Assembly: GCF_900660575.1 (NCBI RefSeq)
Contig: NZ_LR215008.1
Location: forward strand, 62,001 to 126,000
Direction of reading: 5' to 3'
Length of the DNA stretch: 64,000 nt
Origin: Mycoplasmopsis pulmonis
GTDB lineage: Bacteria; Bacillota_I; Bacilli_A; Mycoplasmatales; Metamycoplasmataceae
The position numbers were made by a program, and so were the translations under genes. This document shows positions 59,810 to 64,000 of this stretch, piece by piece (the first letter of the stretch is position 1; each line of letters starts with the position of its first letter). The notes beneath the pieces were generated by a model. That model saw only the letters and a program-made list of their open reading frames with translations, had not been told where the DNA came from and did not search any database.

Positions 59810-60225
59810 GAATGTAGACTAATTTTTGAATCTATAATTTTTCCATTTTCATCAATTATTTGACTAGCTAATATTTGTTCTTTGTCATTTACATTTAGTG
59901 TTAAATCATTTTGACTTGCAACATCTAATTTAGTTTTAAATCCAAATATTTGAATTGTTTTTTGTCTAATAGATTTACCTTTTTCGAATTTTAAATTTAC
60001 CTTTAAACTACCTTGATCATCATCAAAATTTGAACCATCATTTTTTTCTAAAAGCTCAATTGAAGCACTTATTCCTTTAGATTTAAAATTGTCTTTATTT
60101 TCTTGAGATATTTCAACTTTAGAAATGTCCAATAAATCATCTTTTGATATTTCTGAAGCAAACTTTGATTTGATTAAAACTTCACTTTTATTTAAATTTA
60201 AAGTTTGAATTTTTTCAATTTCTTT
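59810..60225 (-). repeat. Tandem repeat unit 2 of the surface-protein gene
   Basis: Second (C-terminal) copy of a 585-bp period repeat; the conserved core is about 415 bp and nearly identical to 60395-60810 over its first half, including the stretch encoding SEISKDDLLDISKVEI. Confidence 0.85.
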
Positions 60226-60394
60226 TTCTAGTAATTTTTCACTTCCAAAATCTTCAAATGAATAAAGAAATTCTTTATAAATATTTGGGTTATCTTTTAA
60301 GACCAATTTAAGTTTTAATTGAACATTTTGCTGATTTTCATTAATGGTTACTAATTCAAAGTTTTTTGTGTATTTATCAAGATCTAGAAGCTTT

Positions 60395-60810
60395 GAAGAT
60401 AATGAAAATTTATTATCTATAATCTTTTTATTTTCATCAATTATTTGACTAACTAATATTTGTTCTTTATCTATTACATTTAGTGTTAAATCATTTTTAC
60501 TTACAGCATCTAATTTAGTTTTAAAACCATATACTTTAATTATTTTTTGTGAAACAGATTTACCTTTTTCAAGTTTTAAATTTACTTTTAAACTACCTTG
60601 ATCATCATCAAAATTTGAACCATCATTTTTTTCTAAAAGTTCAATTGAAGCACTTATTCCTTTAGATTTAAAATTGTCTTTATTTTCTTGAGTTATTTCA
60701 ACTTTTGAAATATCTAGCAAATCATCTTTTGATATTTCTGAAGCAAACTTTGATTTGATTAAAACTTCACTTTTATTTAAACTTAAAGCTTTAATTTTTT
60801 CTATTTCGTT
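60395..60810 (-). repeat. Tandem repeat unit 1 of the surface-protein gene
   Basis: First (N-terminal) copy, offset 585 bp (195 codons, in frame) from unit 2. Recombination between units would delete or add whole in-frame units. Confidence 0.85.
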
Positions 60811-61324
60811 TTTTTCTAGTTCACCATTATTTTTATTGTTATTGACTAAAATAGAAATATAAGATATTAAACCTACATTCACAGCAAGAAAAAGCCCTAA
60901 TACTAGAGTTTTTATTTTTTGGTTATTTTCATAGAATTCCTTATAAATTTATTAATTTACAAAATATTGATTAAATTTTTAATTGATTTTTTACAAAAGT
61001 CACAAATTCATCTAGATTAGATTTATTTTATATAAACTTTGAAATACAACAACAAAATATTTTTACTCTTTTAGTAACATAACAAAAATTTAATATTACA
61101 TTTTGTAAGATATATTTTTAAACTAAGCAAGAAAAGCAAAGTGACTATAAAACATAGACTTTAGATAAATTTAAAATATTAAAATAATCTTCAATTTGAA
61201 TTTGAAAAAGATGTTTTTAAATAAGTTGAAAATTTAAAATTTTCTATATTTTTAAAATTGATGTTTCAATATAAATTTTAAAAATATATGATTGATAAAT
61301 TAGAATAAAAAAATATTTAAAAGA

Positions 61325-61640
61325 GACTTAAAACACTTGACTTTGTTGAAATATTTTCATTCTGAGATTGACTTCAATCTTTCTTTATTGTATCAACGAA
61401 TATAATTTTTTTGTAATTTATTAAATGATATCTTTGAAATATTTAGTTTATTTATGAACTCACTTTTGATATTTAAAAAGAAATATTTTGCTTTTTGATT
61501 ATCAAGTTAATTTCCAATTTTGTTTATTTGAATAATGCCATTATTTTCAATGATAATTTAGCTATGTTTTATTGATAAATATTGACTTTTATGTTACAAG
61601 AAAATTATTCATAGTTTGTCAAATTTGATTTTGGAATTAG
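61325..61640 (-). pseudogene. Relic of an IS3-family (IS1138-like) 3' end
   Basis: About 315 bp align by eye to the last quarter of the three intact IS copies (compare 2385-2710), including TTGATTATCAAGT, CTCACTTTTGATATTT and TTGTATCA(A/G) blocks. Many substitutions, a short deletion and stops; the catalytic-Glu region is still recognisable as LDNQKAKYFFLNIKSE in part. Older than the three intact copies. The rest of 60946-61830 shows no gene. Confidence 0.8.
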
Positions 61641-61830
61641 CACTTTTATTATTTTTATTTTTTAAAGTTTTTGGAGTGTTAATTCCTGAAAAAAAATTCA
61701 AAAAACATTATAGTTTTTTTATTTTTTGAAAGGAACTTTTTTGTTATTTATTAGATTTTTTCTAATCCTTAATTTGACTAAAATAAATTAATTCAAGCCT
61801 GTTTTTAAATAAAAAAGATCAAAAAGAACA

Positions 61831-61860
61831 TAAAAAAAACTAACAATTTAAAATTGTTAG
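61831..61860 (-). terminator. Terminator of the Cys-rich peptide gene
   Basis: CTAACAATTT and AAATTGTTAG (61840-61860) form a perfect stem; on the minus strand it is followed by eight T. It lies 22 bp past the peptide's stop codon. Confidence 0.85.
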
Positions 61861-61881
61861 CTAATTTTTTAAAAAATTATT

Positions 61882-61977
61882 TTATTTTGTTGAGCAACCA
61901 CATGAAGAACAACTGCAAGTCATTTCTGAACAGTTACAGTGTTTTGCATCATTGAAATCGTGTTTTGAGTAATTCAC
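61882..61977 (-). CDS. 31-residue cysteine-rich peptide
   Basis: GTG start at 61977-61975, stop TAA at 61884-61882. A very strong ribosome site (AAAGGAGGAG) lies just upstream, the best in the window, though spacing is short (4-5 nt). Six of the last 18 residues are Cys, at 14, 16, 21, 23, 26 and 28, in the order CxCx4CxCx2CxC, ending GCSTK; His at 6 and 13. Cys is otherwise rare in these proteins. The unit has its own extended -10, a palindrome at the transcript start and a strong terminator. A metal-binding (metallothionein-like) or modified-peptide precursor role is possible; no family is recognised. An overlapping TTG frame is less convincing. Confidence 0.65.
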   Translation of the reverse strand: MNYSKHDFNDAKHCNCSEMTCSCSSCGCSTK

Positions 61978-62006
61978 AACTCCTCCTTTAAATTTAATTT
62001 TTTTTA

Positions 62007-62033
62007 TATATAGCTATATATCTTAATTATACA
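62007..62033 (-). promoter_or_regulatory. Extended -10 and 14-bp palindrome before the Cys-rich peptide gene
   Basis: On the minus strand TGTATAAT (62033-62026) is an extended -10. The self-complementary 14-mer TATATAGCTATATA (62007-62020) follows directly at the expected transcription start, a good place for a repressor. The leader is about 40 nt. Confidence 0.55.
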
Positions 62034-62114
62034 TATTTTTCAAAAAAATATAAAAAAAGTTCATTTTTTGTTATTTTTGAATGCAAAAATGCATTTTTTT
62101 AAAAAATAGCCTTT

Positions 62115-62490
62115 TTTTTAATTTATTTTAATAGGCTCTTGCAAAGTGAGTAAATCTCTTACCATGTAATTACAAATTAGACATTTATTCTTGTGAAGTT
62201 TTTGATTATCAAAAATAGTATAGCTAGCTCTTGCTCATGTTTCTTTTTGGGTTTTTTTCAATATTAGCTGTGGTATAAAATAGAGCAAAAATAACAAATT
62301 TTTAATTTAAGCCCTTATCCTAAGATTAAGTGCCAAAATATCAATTTGAAGCAGGCTCAGAAAATAAGGAGTAATAATTGCTCTATTTTCCTTGTTAGTG
62401 AAGATAATAACTCCTATTAGCCTTGTAGAAATATCACAAGAGCTTTGAAAGATAAATTATTTTTTTCTTTTTTTATCTAGCTTTATTGTT
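62115..62490. other. Unexplained GC-richer block, possible structured RNA or dead gene
   Basis: This stretch has visibly more G and C than the DNA around it. It contains complementary segments far apart: AATAGAGCAA (about 62280) with TTGCTCTATT (about 62377), and CTTGTGA (about 62191) with TCACAAG (about 62428). The minus strand also reads as protein-like sequence with one internal TAA (before it LIGVIIFTNKENRAIITPY, after it DNQKLHKNKCLICNYMVRDL, with CxxC). I could not match it to tmRNA or RNase P RNA landmarks. The remaining gap to 62816 is plain AT-rich DNA. Confidence 0.4.
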
Positions 62491-62816
62491 TTGTTATTTT
62501 AAATAAAAATGAAGTTTGGTTTGTTATTGAAGTTAATGTATTACTTTAAAAGACAAAAAAACGGCAATAATGAAAGCCTAAATATATGGAATTTTATGGT
62601 TTTTTAATTCATAAAATAACTAAATATGATCAGTAAATACATAAAAAAAATTTAGTAATGCAAAATATAGTTAAAAAACAATTTGTGAAAATTATTAGTA
62701 TTTTTTTCTATTTTAGAATAGTTTTTAATTGAGTATTCAATAATTTGTAGCTAAGAGGCTATTTTAAAATAAAATAATTTAGTAAATCTATATAAAAAAA
62801 TTTAAAAGGTGGCTAT

Positions 62817-63206
62817 ATGAAAACAAATTGAATCATAAAATCTAAAATAAATAATTTGTTAGAAATTAGACCTACTAATTTATGTGATAAATTAACTTTA
62901 AAAAAATTGAAAAATATAGATTTTCTTGAAAATTCATCATGTTTTGAGTTAGAAAATTTTGGTGAAATTAAAAATAACATAATAGATAAATGTAGTAAAA
63001 ATTATGAGAATTTATCTAAAAACATCTTAGAAATAATAAGTTCACTTTACAATGAATATTTAGCTAAGTTTAATAAAACTAATGACTTAAATTTTAAAGT
63101 TCAAGAGCCAAGCAAAGAAGAAAATTGAGAATATGATTTTAATGAAAAAGCTAATCTAATTTTCAACTACAAAAATATATTAAAAATAAGGGAAAAATGA
63201 AACTAA
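62817..63206 (+). CDS. Unknown protein, 129 aa
   Basis: ATG at 62817 after AAAGGTGG, TAA at 63204-63206, with TGA(Trp) codons near both ends. Helical and charged, no membrane segment. Overlaps the next gene by 10 nt, so the pair is co-translated. No family recognised. Confidence 0.7.
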
Positions 63207-63643
63207 TACAAGTGCAATTATTAGATTTTGAATTACAAGAAATAGTTGAAAGAATTTTTTATAAATATGAGCTAATGAAAAAGGAAATTGAAAAGGAAAA
63301 TGAATTTGATTTAATAGTCTATAGTGAACACTTAAGAGACATAGTAATTTTCCAAAGATTTTTGCCTGATATAAGAAATGAAACAATTTATAAAAAGAAC
63401 TTAAATCGAATTTTTCTTTTTATGGCAAAAATCAAACTTTCAAAAGATAAAAATAACAAAGAAGAAGAGCTAGCTTGAGTTAAGAATTTACAAAAAGAAG
63501 TTGATACTTTAGTTGCATATATAAAAATCAAATTTGATTATTTAAAAGATGCTCAAAAAGAGTTCATAGAAGCTATGAAAAACAAAATAGAAGATAAGAT
63601 AAAAAACTCAAAAAAAGATGAAGGTGATGGCTTTATAAACTAA
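63197..63643 (+). CDS. Unknown helical protein, 148 aa
   Basis: ATG at 63197 inside the end of the previous gene, with GGG at -8. Long Lys/Glu-rich helices (VERIFYKYELMKKEIEKENE; LQKEVDTLVAYIKIKFDYL) suggest coiled coil. One TGA(Trp). Ends at a strong terminator. The two-gene unit is unassigned; it could be a paired small system but nothing in the sequence shows what it does. Confidence 0.7.
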
Positions 63644-63645
63644 AG

Positions 63646-63695
63646 AAAAAATCTTATTTAAAATGACCTAGGATGGTTTTTAAATAAGATTTTTA
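63646..63695. terminator. Bidirectional terminator between the unknown pair and the TrkA-type gene
   Basis: A long perfect stem (AAAAATCTTATTTAAAA with TTTTAAATAAGATTTTT) around a loop of about 13 nt, A/T runs on both sides. Confidence 0.85.
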
Positions 63696-64000
63696 TTATT
63701 GCTGTTCAGTTGTGTGAATTGAAGTTTTTGTTGTTTCTTTTCTTTGTCGATTTAGAATTTCAAAAACAGCTGTTACAAGATGAGTTTTTCCGATGATTGT
63801 TATGATGTCATTTCTTTTTAAAACAGTGTTACCAGTAGGCACTTCTACTATTGTTCCTCTTTTGATTAAAAGAACATTAATTCCCTTTTTACTCAAGTTC
63901 AAACTCTTAAGAGTTCTTCCTTCAATTTTAGTGTTAAAAAGCTTGGTTGAACCAATCACAAAATCATCTTCAAGTTCTTGAAGTTTTTCACTAAAACGAA
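63696..64000 (-). CDS. TrkA/KtrA-type potassium channel regulator, C-terminal part
   Basis: Only the last ~101 residues are in the window; the gene continues beyond position 64000. They form an RCK_C (TrkA-C) domain: KIEGRTLKSLNLSKKGINVLLIKRG, VPTGNTVLKRNDIITIIGKTHLV. Such subunits bind nucleotides and gate KtrB/TrkH potassium uptake. Short Thr/Gln tail. Assignment as KtrA would need the missing Rossmann domain. Confidence 0.8.
   Translation of the reverse strand, partial: RFSEKLQELEDDFVIGSTKLFNTKIEGRTLKSLNLSKKGINVLLIKRGTIVEVPTGNTVLKRNDIITIIGKTHLVTAVFEILNRQRKETTKTSIHTTEQQ

Larger units (their letters stand above)
58981..60932 (-). pseudogene. Repeat-containing surface protein (Lipoprotein_17-like), signal anchor out of frame by one base
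   Basis: The long frame (about 650 codons) has no ATG. A good ATG with AAGG lies at 60932-60930 but reaches a stop after six codons. With one more A in the A6 run (plus-strand T6 at 60915-60920) it would read MKITKKIKTLVLGLFLAV..., a classic basic-plus-hydrophobic signal anchor joined to the long frame; a weak GTG at 60882 is the only other start. The body has two near-identical ~195-residue units, each with NKSEVLIKSKFASEISKDDL, ASIELLEKNDGSNFDDDQGS and KVYGFKTK, like the mycoplasma Lipoprotein_17 domain. The C-terminus is charged with a coiled coil (SEIQEKENKIKKLQEYL). Confidence 0.8.

Noticed and set aside
61882-61990. Overlapping TTG-started frame opposite in phase to the Cys-rich peptide
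   Set aside because: Its composition is unremarkable and the Cys spacing in the GTG frame is too regular to be chance; kept only as an alternative.
62115-62490. tmRNA or RNase P RNA
   Set aside because: I found no tRNA-like ends, no tag frame ending in Ala-type residues, and none of the conserved RNase P core sequences.

Overview
The window is chromosomal DNA of a wall-less mollicute (Mycoplasma/Mycoplasmopsis type). It is very AT-rich. TGA is read as tryptophan throughout: nearly every housekeeping gene here (leuS, uvrB, secA, der, pgi) stays open only if TGA is sense. Only one class-I release factor (prfA) is visible. Lipoproteins carry a mycoplasma-style lipobox. A 1288-bp IS3-family element present in three near-identical copies resembles IS1138 of Mycoplasma pulmonis as I remember it. 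The species is therefore a guess, the class is not.

Layout. 1-7300 is an accessory, decaying region: an unknown protein gene cut by the window edge, an exported/membrane protein gene, two inverted IS copies enclosing an ISLre2-type transposase relic and another dead gene, and the two halves of a membrane-protein gene that the whole block appears to interrupt. 7300-19600 is mostly housekeeping: hup, der, cmk, a large surface lipoprotein with a discoidin-like C-terminus, leuS, an S66 peptidase, an AlkA-Ogt fusion repair protein, uvrB and coaD. 19638-26187 is one minus-strand operon for alpha-glucoside use: GH13 glucosidase, two permeases, ATPase, binding lipoprotein. It is preceded by a 31-T tract. 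26700-43000 holds tRNA-Leu(CAA), secA, prfA-prmC, a P29/P69-like ABC pair, a YitT-type membrane protein, fba, a signal-less P68-type binding protein, acpS-plsC-scpA-scpB-rlu and tsaD-tsaB-tsaE.

43000-52000 holds a membrane protein, a 1027-residue SF1 helicase, an EIIB-like PTS protein, gpsA, an ABC-like protein without a P-loop, and a gene cleanly broken by the third IS copy. 52000-57757 has prs, rsmG, a fructose PTS (fruA), an S1-domain protein and pgi. 57758-64000 is again accessory: an AlbA/HATPase regulator-like protein, a repeat-containing surface protein whose signal anchor is one A out of frame, an IS relic, a tiny cysteine-rich peptide gene with its own promoter and terminator, an unexplained GC-richer block, two small unknown genes, and the 3' end of a TrkA-type protein.

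Together the genes describe a sugar-fermenting parasite. Glucosides and fructose enter by ABC and PTS systems and feed glycolysis (pgi, fba). Surface lipoproteins and slippage-prone homopolymers suggest antigenic variation. IS activity is recent. Best candidates for something undescribed: the 31-residue Cys-rich peptide unit at 61831-62033, the A6/A7 switch at 60915-60920, the GC-richer block at 62115-62490, and the T31 tract ahead of the glucoside operon.
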